A DNA stretch of 6,676 nt from Gammaproteobacteria bacterium (lineage in GTDB: Bacteria > Pseudomonadota > Gammaproteobacteria > DSM-16500): positions 1-6,676 of the forward strand of contig SCTP01000328.1 of NCBI GenBank assembly GCA_004322325.1. Reading direction: 5' to 3'. The notes beneath the pieces are model-generated. The model saw only the letters and a program-made list of their open reading frames with translations. It did no database searches and was not told where the DNA came from. Shown in pieces: positions 1 to 5,312 of the stretch (its first letter is position 1; each line of letters opens with the position of its first letter). The position numbers were made by a program, and so were the translations under genes.

Positions 1-599
1 CAGCGTTAGATAAAGCGATGGAAGCGAATATGACCAAAGATGTCATCGAGCGTGCGATCAAGCGCGGGGTGGGTGGCATGGAAGGTGAAAATGTCGAAGA
101 AGTTCGCTATGAAGGGTATGGCCCAGGGGGTATTGCTGTGATGGTCGATTGCATGACGAACAATCGTAATCGGACCGTGGCGGAAGTGCGGCATGCTTTT
201 TCTAAGCATGGGGGTAATTTAGGCACGGATGGATCGGTGGCGTATTTATTTAAAAAGCAAGGTCAATTGACGTATGCACCAGGCGTGGATGAAGAGCGTC
301 TGATGGAGCATGCCTTGGAAGCGGGGGCGGAAGACATTATTGTCAATGATGATAAGAGTGTTGATGTGATTACGACGCCAGAAACGTTTATTATGATTAA
401 AGATTTGCTGGTTAAATCCGGGTTGGTGCCTGCGCAAGCGGATGTGACGATGATCGCAGGAACGAATGTGCCGATTACGGATAAAGAAACGGCGGAAAAA
501 GTGGTGGGATTAATCGATGCGTTGGAAGATTTAGATGATGTGCAATCGGTTTATTCGAATGCAGATATTGCGGCAAAGATTATGGAAGAGTTGGCGTGA
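1..599 (+). CDS. yebC: YebC/PmpR/TACO1-family translation factor or regulator, 5'-truncated by the window edge
   Basis: The reading frame is open from position 3 to the TGA at 597-599 and gives 198 residues. The family is usually about 245-250 residues, so roughly 50 N-terminal residues lie outside the window; the ATG at 18 is internal. Family hallmarks are visible: an N-terminal helix segment with NMTKDVIERAIKRGVGG, then YEGYGPGG, then NRNRTVAEVRHAFSK followed by GGNLGTDGSVAYLF, and an acidic C-terminal region. YebC proteins were long annotated as DNA-binding regulators. Related proteins, including mitochondrial TACO1, act in translation, and bacterial members have been linked to relief of ribosome stalling at proline-rich stretches. 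Which role applies here cannot be seen. In many gammaproteobacteria ruvC follows directly; here a minus-strand toxin gene ends 11 bp downstream, so the two converge, and I see no terminator hairpin between them. Confidence 0.96.
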   Translation, partial: ALDKAMEANMTKDVIERAIKRGVGGMEGENVEEVRYEGYGPGGIAVMVDCMTNNRNRTVAEVRHAFSKHGGNLGTDGSVAYLFKKQGQLTYAPGVDEERLMEHALEAGAEDIIVNDDKSVDVITTPETFIMIKDLLVKSGLVPAQADVTMIAGTNVPITDKETAEKVVGLIDALEDLDDVQSVYSNADIAAKIMEELA

Positions 600-610
600 G
601 AAAGGTAGAG

Positions 611-988
611 TTAAGCGTTGAGGGTGACGACGGGGTATTCGCCGATTTTTGAATCGTTGGTAATAATAATTAGATCGTGCAATTTGGCTTGTATTATTAA
701 TAAGCGGTCAAAAGGATCAGCATGCAATAAGGGTAAATCAGCAACCCCTAAACCTTCTTCAGGCATAATAGGCAATATTTTAAAACTCTCTGCTGCTGCG
801 GTTTCTATTAAATTATGCGGCAAAGTGAGACGTCCCAAACTTTTCTTGATGGCCATTTCCCAAAAAGAGGCGCTGCTGAGGAAAATGATATTTGATTTAT
901 CTCTAATAACATTTTGAGTTTTGGTATTAATTTTTTCCGGCGTGGTGAACCACCAAAGTAAAACATGAGTATCAAGCAAATATTGCAT
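611..988 (-). CDS. PIN-domain ribonuclease toxin, VapC-like (COG3744-type) of a type II toxin-antitoxin pair
   Basis: This 125-residue protein has the full PIN-domain pattern: MQYLLDTHVLLWW at the N-terminus (Asp6), SFWEMAIK (Glu44), HADPFDRLLIIQAK (Asp91, Asp94) and IITNDSKI (Asp112). Asp6, Glu44, Asp94 and Asp112 are the likely acidic cluster that binds Mg2+ or Mn2+ for RNA cleavage. The DPFDRLLI block is typical of the VapC branch found beside Phd/YefM antitoxins. Family members are cytoplasmic endoribonucleases, often cutting tRNA or rRNA; the target here is unknown. The open frame extends to 1162, but that extension lies inside the antitoxin gene. I chose the ATG at 988 because it follows the antitoxin stop by 1 nt and has GGAG 12 nt upstream; ATGs at 1000 and 1006 are alternatives. 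All catalytic residues are present, so it is probably active. Confidence 0.9.
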   Translation of the reverse strand: MQYLLDTHVLLWWFTTPEKINTKTQNVIRDKSNIIFLSSASFWEMAIKKSLGRLTLPHNLIETAAAESFKILPIMPEEGLGVADLPLLHADPFDRLLIIQAKLHDLIIITNDSKIGEYPVVTLNA

Positions 989-989
989 C

Positions 990-1229
990 TTACTTTTCAT
1001 CTCCATAAAAGTGCTTGAGAACGTCTTCTGGCAACGGTGCATTAAAATCATCGCTAACATGGATGAGGCCTCTGAATTGTCCGCCGCGCCGCGTTTCTGT
1101 TTCTTCTGTGTAAGGTACCAACCGAATAAGCGGTTTGCCGCCTCTTGCAATGATAATTTCATCCCCTTTTAAAGCTTGATTGATGAACTTTGAAAAGTGA
1201 GTTTTAGCATCGTGGATATTAATTAGCAT
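990..1229 (-). CDS. Phd/YefM-family antitoxin
   Basis: This is a 79-residue protein beginning MLINIHDAKTHFSKFINQAL, followed by KGDEIIIARGGKPLIRLVPY. This is the characteristic Phd/YefM N-terminal DNA-binding fold, in which the helix carrying AKTHFSKFI and the strand IIIARGGKPLIRL recur. The C-terminal part (about residues 50-79, with RRGGQFRG and the acidic tail) should be the flexible segment that wraps and inhibits the toxin. The frame is open back to an ATG at 1307, but that would translate through the promoter at 1258-1286. The ATG at 1229 has GGAG (1237-1240) 7 nt upstream and begins at the conserved fold, so it is preferred. The gene is first in a two-gene minus-strand operon, with the toxin 1 nt downstream. 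Phd/YefM proteins repress their own promoter, usually more strongly in complex with the toxin. Confidence 0.92.
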   Translation of the reverse strand: MLINIHDAKTHFSKFINQALKGDEIIIARGGKPLIRLVPYTEETETRRGGQFRGLIHVSDDFNAPLPEDVLKHFYGDEK

Positions 1230-1257
1230 GTAAAATCTCCAACAGAGTCTTATCGCT

Positions 1258-1286
1258 AGTATAGTAGACCAAGTAGACTTAGTCAA
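1258..1286 (-). promoter_or_regulatory. Sigma70-type promoter of the toxin-antitoxin operon
   Basis: On the minus strand a -35 box TTGACT (1286-1281) and a -10 box TATACT (1263-1258) are separated by exactly 17 nt; each matches the consensus at five of six positions. Transcription would start near 1251, giving a leader of about 20 nt that contains the GGAG ribosome site for the ATG at 1229. This is the best promoter match in the window. Confidence 0.8.
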
Positions 1287-1289
1287 GTT
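1263..1289. repeat. Three 9-bp tandem units in the toxin-antitoxin promoter, candidate operator
   Basis: On the plus strand AGTAGACCA (1263-1271) is followed by AGTAGACTT (1272-1280) and a degenerate AGTCAAGTT (1281-1289). The units cover the spacer and the -35 box of the minus-strand promoter. Two small inverted repeats overlap them: GACT-T-AGTC (1276-1284) and ACTT-N4-AAGT (1277-1288). Phd/YefM antitoxins bind short palindromes at their own promoter, so this is the expected place for the operator. Binding is inferred, not shown. Confidence 0.5.
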
Positions 1290-1296
1290 ATCCATG

Positions 1297-1323
1297 TTGA
1301 TGCACACAAACTTATGCGATACT
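1297..1323 (+). promoter_or_regulatory. Weak candidate promoter for ruvC
   Basis: TTGATG (1297-1302) and GATACT (1318-1323) could be -35 and -10 boxes. The spacer is only 15 nt, but a TGC just before the -10 box (1315-1317) gives an extended -10 element. Because the gene upstream of ruvC runs the other way, ruvC should need a promoter within 1230-1350. This is the best candidate I see there, but it is weak. No LexA-like CTG-N10-CAG box is visible. Confidence 0.3.
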
Positions 1324-1350
1324 AAGTAATTGTCTTAAAATGGAAATAAC

Positions 1351-1830
1351 ATGACCATCATCCTCGGCATCGATCCTGGCTCCCGCCGTACCGGCTACGG
1401 CGTCATCCGTCTTGAAGGCAACCGTCACCTCTATCTCACCAGCGGCCACCTCGACTTAACCTCCTATTCCCCCTGCGAGCGCCTGCGGCAACTTTACTTA
1501 GGCTTACAGCAAATCATCCAATCTTACCGTCCCACCGAAGCTGCCATCGAACAAGTCTTCATGCACGAAAATCCCAATTCTGCCTTAAAACTAGGCCAAG
1601 CACGCGGTGCGGCAATTGTTGCACTCGACATGCCTGTTGCCGAATACTCCGCCCGCGAAATCAAAAAATCCGTCGTAGGAAATGGTGCTGCGAAAAAAGA
1701 GCAAGTGCAATTTATGGTGCAGCGTTTGCTGAATCTCACTGGCCGCTTGCAGCCTGATGCAGCGGATGCGCTCGCCGTTGCACTTTGCCATGCTCATGCA
1801 AGAAATATTAAGCAGCTTCTGCCGCGTTAA
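1351..1830 (+). CDS. ruvC: Holliday junction resolvase RuvC (crossover junction endodeoxyribonuclease)
   Basis: This 159-residue protein cuts Holliday junctions symmetrically as a dimer, working with RuvAB in recombinational repair. The N-terminal ILGIDPGSRRTGYG supplies catalytic Asp8. AIEQVFMHENPNSALKLGQARG supplies Glu67 and the junction-stacking Phe70, and LQPDAADALAVALCHAH supplies Asp136 and Asp139, completing the four-acid site. Against my recollection of E. coli RuvC (173 residues), it lacks three residues in the loop before PVAEY and about 11 at the C-terminus; the catalytic core is intact. The ATG at 1351 is preceded by only a weak ribosome site (TGGA), and an in-frame stop at 1336-1338 rules out an earlier start. 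The gene is cut off from yebC by the toxin-antitoxin pair and from ruvA by an antisense gene. Its TAA stop overlaps that gene's stop. Confidence 0.97.
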   Translation: MTIILGIDPGSRRTGYGVIRLEGNRHLYLTSGHLDLTSYSPCERLRQLYLGLQQIIQSYRPTEAAIEQVFMHENPNSALKLGQARGAAIVALDMPVAEYSAREIKKSVVGNGAAKKEQVQFMVQRLLNLTGRLQPDAADALAVALCHAHARNIKQLLPR

Positions 1831-2330
1831 AAAGAGAGACGAGGTTTTAATTCTATTCGTTCCCTCTGCTGCATTAATTCTATTTTATTAATAGCAGAAT
1901 CGCGGCCGCTTTTATAGGACACATTCAGTACACAAGCAATGTCATCACTTACTATTTCATGAAGTGTATTCGTTTCTTTTTTTGTGACGATCATGTTACC
2001 TTCCCTGTCTATCACCAAGCCATAGGCAAGTGGCTTTACTTCACTCTTGATGTCTTGCTTGATAGCGCCTGGTACTAGCCGTACTGCAAGGATGAGAGGA
2101 TAAGCGACTATCTCTCTATACGTTTCCCATGTGTTATTGCAATCGGTATGATGAATAAATTCTGCGCGTTGATCCGCTAGCTGGATCGCTGCTTTATAGC
2201 TTTTGAAAAGGTATAAAGGAATTTTTTCATGCAAAGACCAGTCACTTTCTACCAGCGGCTTGGTGACATCGGTGGCGAATGATCTGACACAATAATACAC
2301 ATCTGTCTTAGGAAACAACGAACTTTTCAT
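1827..2330 (-). CDS. Unrecognised 167-residue protein between ruvC and ruvA
   Basis: I do not recognise this protein. The ATG at 2330 is chosen over the TTG at 2348 because AAGGAG (2338-2343) lies 7 nt upstream, and a perfect TATAAT box sits about 24 nt upstream. No signal peptide, strong membrane segment or repeat is visible. The N-terminus has the strand-like DVYYCVRSF. It is followed by a helical stretch LYLFKSYKAAIQLADQRAEF, a strand-like YPLILAVRLVPGAI, then GLVIDREGNMIVTKK and CVLNVSYKSG. The C-terminus, KIELMQQRERIELKPRLSF, is charged and has scattered glutamates. A strand-helix-strand order of this kind occurs in ADP-ribosyltransferase-like folds, and the glutamates loosely recall Dot/Icm secretion signals; both ideas are speculative. 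The gene is AT-richer than ruvAB and runs against the ruv genes. Its stop overlaps the ruvC stop at 1828-1829. The intact frame, good ribosome site and -10 box support a real, expressed gene. Confidence 0.75.
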   Translation of the reverse strand: MKSSLFPKTDVYYCVRSFATDVTKPLVESDWSLHEKIPLYLFKSYKAAIQLADQRAEFIHHTDCNNTWETYREIVAYPLILAVRLVPGAIKQDIKSEVKPLAYGLVIDREGNMIVTKKETNTLHEIVSDDIACVLNVSYKSGRDSAINKIELMQQRERIELKPRLSF

Positions 2331-2337
2331 CTCATTA

Positions 2338-2343
2338 CTCCTT
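2338..2343 (-). promoter_or_regulatory. Shine-Dalgarno site fixing the start of the unrecognised gene
   Basis: AAGGAG on the minus strand ends 7 nt before the ATG at 2330. It makes that ATG a much better start than the in-frame TTG at 2348, which lies upstream of this site. Confidence 0.75.
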
Positions 2344-2353
2344 TTCAACTGCC

Positions 2354-2386
2354 ATTATAAATGCCATATCTATTGCATATCGTCAA
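2354..2386 (-). promoter_or_regulatory. Candidate promoter of the unrecognised minus-strand gene
   Basis: A perfect TATAAT (2359-2354 on the minus strand) lies 23 nt before the ATG at 2330, so transcription could start near 2347 with a short leader containing AAGGAG. A TTGACG (2386-2381) is present, but the 21-nt spacing is longer than ideal for sigma70. The -10 call is reasonable; the -35 pairing is uncertain. A TGCCAT direct repeat (2350-2355 and 2362-2367, 12-bp period) flanks the -10 box. Confidence 0.45.
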
Positions 2387-2392
2387 TTAAGT

Positions 2393-2398
2393 GATAAT
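2393..2398 (+). promoter_or_regulatory. Possible -10 box for ruvAB
   Basis: GATAAT matches the -10 consensus at five of six positions and lies 24 nt before the ruvA ATG at 2423. No -35 box at 16-18 nt is convincing; TTGCAT at 2373-2378 is 14 nt away. A promoter is expected somewhere in 2331-2422, because the upstream gene is divergent. No LexA-type box is visible, unlike the SOS-controlled ruvAB operon of E. coli. Confidence 0.3.
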
Positions 2399-2422
2399 GT
2401 TTAGCAAAAAGGGCTCGCATTT

Positions 2423-3028
2423 ATGATCGGACAGTTACACGGTATTATTTTAGAAAAACAACCACCACAATTGTTGGTAGACGTTCACGGCGTTGGGTAT
2501 GAAATCGATGCGCCGATGAGTACATTTTATCAATTACCAGACATCGGCCAGGCGGTGAAATTGTTTATTCACTTTGTCGTCCGCGAAGATGCTCAGCATC
2601 TCTACGGATTTTATACACGCGAAGAGCGATTGCTATTTCGAACCCTGCTAAAAGTAAACGGCGTCGGCCCGCGTTTAGGGTTGACGATTCTCTCCAGTGT
2701 CGCACCCGATGAATTTGTTCGCTGCGTGCTTAATAACGACACCGCTAGCCTTGTCCGTTTACCAGGCGTCGGGAAGAAGACAGCGGAGCGATTGGTGATC
2801 GAAATGCGAGATAAATTATCCGACTGGTACCAATCACCGCCACCCGAAGGAGCGATGCTGATCAAACAAGAACCCTCCGGCCGCCATCCTATTTTACAAG
2901 ATGCCATTTCAGCCTTGATTGCGTTAGGCTATAAACAACAAGAAGCCAATCGCACCGTCACCAAAATCGATGATGGAGCAGCTAGCAGCGAAGAGCTGAT
3001 CCGTCGTGCCTTAAGGGAGATGATGTAA
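2423..3028 (+). CDS. ruvA: Holliday junction branch-migration complex subunit RuvA
   Basis: At 201 residues this is normal for the family (about 203 in E. coli). RuvA tetramers grip the four-way junction and load RuvB onto opposite arms. Residues 1-64 are the OB-fold domain beginning MIGQLHGIILEK. The acidic pin that separates strands is visible as VREDAQHLYGF (Glu55, Asp56). Two helix-hairpin-helix motifs follow, LKVNGVGPRLGL (about 76-87) and RLPGVGKKTAERL (about 112-124), which contact the DNA backbone. A proline-rich linker (about 138-155) leads to the C-terminal three-helix domain (about 156-201), which binds RuvB. The ATG at 2423 has only a modest upstream ribosome site (AAGGG, 9 nt away) but matches the conserved MIG start. 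The stop codon abuts the ruvB ATG, so the two genes form one operon with likely translational coupling. Confidence 0.98.
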   Translation: MIGQLHGIILEKQPPQLLVDVHGVGYEIDAPMSTFYQLPDIGQAVKLFIHFVVREDAQHLYGFYTREERLLFRTLLKVNGVGPRLGLTILSSVAPDEFVRCVLNNDTASLVRLPGVGKKTAERLVIEMRDKLSDWYQSPPPEGAMLIKQEPSGRHPILQDAISALIALGYKQQEANRTVTKIDDGAASSEELIRRALREMM

Positions 3029-4075
3029 ATGATGCAAACTGATCGCGTAATTGCACCCGAGCAACAAGAGAACGATCCCATTGACCGTGCCCTGCGTCCC
3101 AAATATCTGCGGGATTATGCAGGACAAAAAAACGTACGCGATCAAATGGAAATCTTTATTCAAGCCGCTAAAGCCCGCGGTGATGCCCTGGATCACGTCC
3201 TGGTGTTTGGGCCGCCTGGACTAGGCAAAACCACCCTCGCTCATATTATTGCCAATGAACTCGGTGTGAGCTTGAAGCAAACGTCTGGCCCCGTGCTCGA
3301 GCGCCCAGGCGATGTCGCGGCGTTACTCACCAATCTGCAATCCGGCGATGTCTTATTCATCGACGAAATCCACCGCTTAAGCCCTGTCGTCGAAGAAGTG
3401 CTGTATCCTGCGATGGAAGACTATCAAATCGACATCATGATCGGCGAAGGTCCCGCTGCACGCTCGATTAAGTTAGACATTCCTCCTTTCACCCTCATCG
3501 GCGCTACTACACGCGCTGGTCTCTTAACTTCTCCCTTGCGCGATCGTTTTGGGATTGTACAGCGGTTAGAATTTTACCCCGTCGCCGACTTAACCCAAAT
3601 CGTGCTGCGCTCTGCCTATATTCTCAATGTCGCGATTGACACCAAAGGTGCCGAAGAAGTCGCTCGCCGCTCACGCGGTACCCCGCGTATTGCCAATCGT
3701 TTACTGCGCCGCGTACGCGATTATGCTCAAGTGAAAGCAGATGGACAGGTATCTGCCCCTATCGTTAGCCAAGCGTTAGATTTTCTAAAAGTAGATAGCC
3801 AAGGTTTCGATGTGATGGATCAAAAGCTACTTTTAGCGCTGATGGAAAAATTTAGCGGCGGTCCGGTGGGGCTAGAAAGCTTAGCCGCTTTTATCAACGA
3901 AGAAAAAGGCACGATCGAAGATGTGATCGAACCCTTTTTAATCCAACAAGGATTTATGCTGCGTACCCCACGCGGACGCATGGCGACCAAGCATGCGTAT
4001 CTGCATTTTGGATTAAAAGCGCCGGAGAAGTTGGCGAGTGCCCAGAATGTGAGTTTATTTGAAACAGTGGAATGA
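3029..4075 (+). CDS. ruvB: Holliday junction branch-migration ATPase RuvB
   Basis: This 348-residue AAA+ motor forms hexameric rings that pump DNA through the RuvA-bound junction. The N-terminal region carries [13 protein letters not shown] (about 21-33). Walker A is GPPGLGKTT (61-69, Lys67) and Walker B is LFIDEIHRL (about 109-117, Asp112, Glu113). Sensor 1 is GATTRAG (about 158-164), and the arginine finger lies in TSPLRDRFG. Sensor 2 is [13 protein letters not shown] (about 216-228, Arg220). The C-terminal winged-helix domain contains [16 protein letters not shown] and ends near YLHFGLKAP. All functional motifs are intact. The ATG at 3029 directly follows the ruvA stop, with AGGGAG (3014-3019) 9 nt upstream inside ruvA; a second ATG at 3032 is an alternative. 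In many relatives ybgC follows, but here tolQ comes next after 65 bp. Confidence 0.98.
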   Translation: MMQTDRVIAPEQQENDPIDRALRPKYLRDYAGQKNVRDQMEIFIQAAKARGDALDHVLVFGPPGLGKTTLAHIIANELGVSLKQTSGPVLERPGDVAALLTNLQSGDVLFIDEIHRLSPVVEEVLYPAMEDYQIDIMIGEGPAARSIKLDIPPFTLIGATTRAGLLTSPLRDRFGIVQRLEFYPVADLTQIVLRSAYILNVAIDTKGAEEVARRSRGTPRIANRLLRRVRDYAQVKADGQVSAPIVSQALDFLKVDSQGFDVMDQKLLLALMEKFSGGPVGLESLAAFINEEKGTIEDVIEPFLIQQGFMLRTPRGRMATKHAYLHFGLKAPEKLASAQNVSLFETVE

Positions 4076-4076
4076 T

Positions 4077-4105
4077 TTGCGCCTCTCGGCACTAACCGAT
4101 AAAAT
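4077..4105 (+). promoter_or_regulatory. Weak candidate promoter for tolQRA
   Basis: TAAAAT (4100-4105, five of six matches to the -10 consensus) lies 17 nt after TTGCGC (4077-4082, three of six matches to the -35 consensus). The spacing is right but the -35 box is poor. The 65-bp gap between ruvB and tolQ holds no clear terminator, so read-through from ruvAB is equally possible. Confidence 0.3.
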
Positions 4106-4127
4106 AAATGTCAAATTAAGCTAATCC

Positions 4128-4131
4128 GGAG
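4128..4131 (+). promoter_or_regulatory. Shine-Dalgarno site supporting the GTG start of tolQ
   Basis: GGAG lies 9 nt before the GTG at 4141. The only upstream in-frame ATG (4108) runs into a TAA after three codons, so GTG is the start. Confidence 0.7.
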
Positions 4132-4140
4132 ACTATTACC

Positions 4141-4845
4141 GTGACTTACGATCCAACCCTCTTCAGTTATTTTTGGCATGCCAGCATCGTCGTGAAATGC
4201 GTGATGGTGATTTTGATCAGCGCCTCCATTTTTTCGTGGACTTATATTCTCCAGCGCACTTTCTACTTAAACGACATGAATAAGATTGATAAAAAATTCG
4301 AAAAGGAATTTTGGTCAGGCGAAGACTTAGCTCAACTTTATGCTGACAGCAAACGGCATAAAGGTGTTTTAGAAGGGATTGAAGCCATTTTCCATGCAGG
4401 ATTCAAAGAATTCTTACGTTTCCGCAAGCCCACGGGTCAAACCGCGGCACTCGATGTCGTCATGGACAACACCAAACGTGCCATGCGCGCGGCACAAATG
4501 CGCGAGCAAGAAAAACTTGAGCAACATTTGCCCTTTTTAGCCATTGTCGGTTCCACCAGCCCTTATATCGGCTTATTCGGCACCGTCTGGGGTATCATGC
4601 AAGCCTTTCGTGCACTCGCCACTGTCCAACAAGCCACCATCTCGATGGTTGCCCCCGGCATCGCCGAAGCTTTAATTGCCACCGCATTAGGCTTATTCGC
4701 GGCCATCCCTGCCGTTATCGCTTACAATCGTTTGATGACGTCTATCGGTCAATTGATGAATCGTTTTGATGCTTTCCAAGAAGAATTTACCAATATCCTG
4801 ATTCGTCAATCCCATACCCCTACTAAGTTAGAAGTCGTGGAGTAA
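4141..4845 (+). CDS. tolQ: TolQ, proton-channel subunit of the Tol-Pal system
   Basis: This 234-residue inner-membrane protein belongs to the TolQ/ExbB/MotA family. It forms a pentamer around TolR and converts the proton gradient into movement that pulls the outer membrane inward at division. Membrane segment 1 is near residues 15-36, in a context similar to E. coli TolQ (ASIVVKCVMVILI then SWTYILQRT). A long cytoplasmic loop covers about 40-128. Segments 2 and 3 are near 130-153 (LPFLAIVGSTSPYIGLFGTV) and 168-196 (SMVAPGIAEALIATALGLFA). The conserved channel threonines are visible as Thr148 (GTVWGIM) and Thr181 (EALIATALG). Translation begins at GTG. The gene opens a three-gene cluster, with tolR starting 5 bp after its stop. 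ybgC, which commonly precedes tolQ, is absent. Confidence 0.97.
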   Translation: MTYDPTLFSYFWHASIVVKCVMVILISASIFSWTYILQRTFYLNDMNKIDKKFEKEFWSGEDLAQLYADSKRHKGVLEGIEAIFHAGFKEFLRFRKPTGQTAALDVVMDNTKRAMRAAQMREQEKLEQHLPFLAIVGSTSPYIGLFGTVWGIMQAFRALATVQQATISMVAPGIAEALIATALGLFAAIPAVIAYNRLMTSIGQLMNRFDAFQEEFTNILIRQSHTPTKLEVVE

Positions 4846-4850
4846 TCACC

Positions 4851-5306
4851 ATGGCCCATTTGCATCAACCTGGATCACGGCGGCTCATGTCAGACATTAA
4901 TGTCGTCCCCTTCATTGATGTTATCCTCGTGCTGCTCATTATTTTTATGGTAACGACGCCTTTGCTCACGCAAGGGGTGAAAGTAGACTTACCCAAAACC
5001 CAAGCCGCGGCTTTACCGGAACAGCAAAAAGAGCCGTTAATTGTGACAGTCGATGCTGCTGGTAATTTTTATCTCAATCTGGCAGATAAACCCAATCAAC
5101 CGCTCACTGCTCGCAACTTAAGTTATCTGGTGACGACACAACTCACTGGCCAGCAAAATAGCGCGCAACGACCCGTGCTGGTACGCGGTGATAAAAATGT
5201 GAATTATGGAAAAGTCATGGAGGCCATGGTCTTGCTCCAACAGGCAGGAGCAAAAAGTGTCGGATTGATTACTCAACCCAATCCAGCTAACCCAACCACT
5301 AGTTGA
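4851..5306 (+). CDS. tolR: TolR, inner-membrane stator subunit of the Tol-Pal system
   Basis: This 151-residue protein of the ExbD/TolR family couples proton flow through TolQ to the periplasmic TolA. A short cytoplasmic N-terminus (RRLMSDINVVPF) leads into one membrane segment, FIDVILVLLIIFMVTTP (about 21-37). It carries the essential proton-binding Asp23 at the same position as in E. coli. The remainder is the periplasmic domain, with KVDLPKT after the membrane and a C-terminal VNYGKVMEAMVLLQQAGAKSVGLIT block typical of the family. The ATG at 4851 has GGAG (4839-4842) overlapping the end of tolQ, so the two genes are tightly coupled. The C-terminal tail (NPANPTTS) is short and looks disordered. 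Confidence 0.96.
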   Translation: MAHLHQPGSRRLMSDINVVPFIDVILVLLIIFMVTTPLLTQGVKVDLPKTQAAALPEQQKEPLIVTVDAAGNFYLNLADKPNQPLTARNLSYLVTTQLTGQQNSAQRPVLVRGDKNVNYGKVMEAMVLLQQAGAKSVGLITQPNPANPTTS

Positions 5307-5312
5307 TGCGCT

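Noticed and set aside
618..917. Plus-strand open frame of 99 codons
   Set aside because: It lies opposite the PIN-domain toxin, has no family motifs and no good ribosome site, so it is a shadow of the real gene.
989..1162. N-terminal extension of the PIN-domain toxin
   Set aside because: The extra residues come from the antitoxin gene in another frame. The conserved fold begins at the ATG at 988.
1230..1307. N-terminal extension of the antitoxin
   Set aside because: It would run through a near-consensus promoter. The Phd/YefM fold starts at the ATG at 1229, which has a good GGAG site.
1801..1822. Small hairpin GCAG-AAG-CTGC followed by a T-rich tract on the minus strand, a possible terminator of the unrecognised gene
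   Set aside because: The stem is only 4 bp and the T tract is interrupted, so it is too weak to call an intrinsic terminator.
2461..2480. Near-palindrome around ACAATTGT inside ruvA
   Set aside because: It lies within conserved coding sequence, is short, and has no repeated copies.
4087..4100. TCGG-N6-CCGA inverted repeat after ruvB, considered as a terminator
   Set aside because: The stem is 4 bp and no T run follows, so nothing supports termination.
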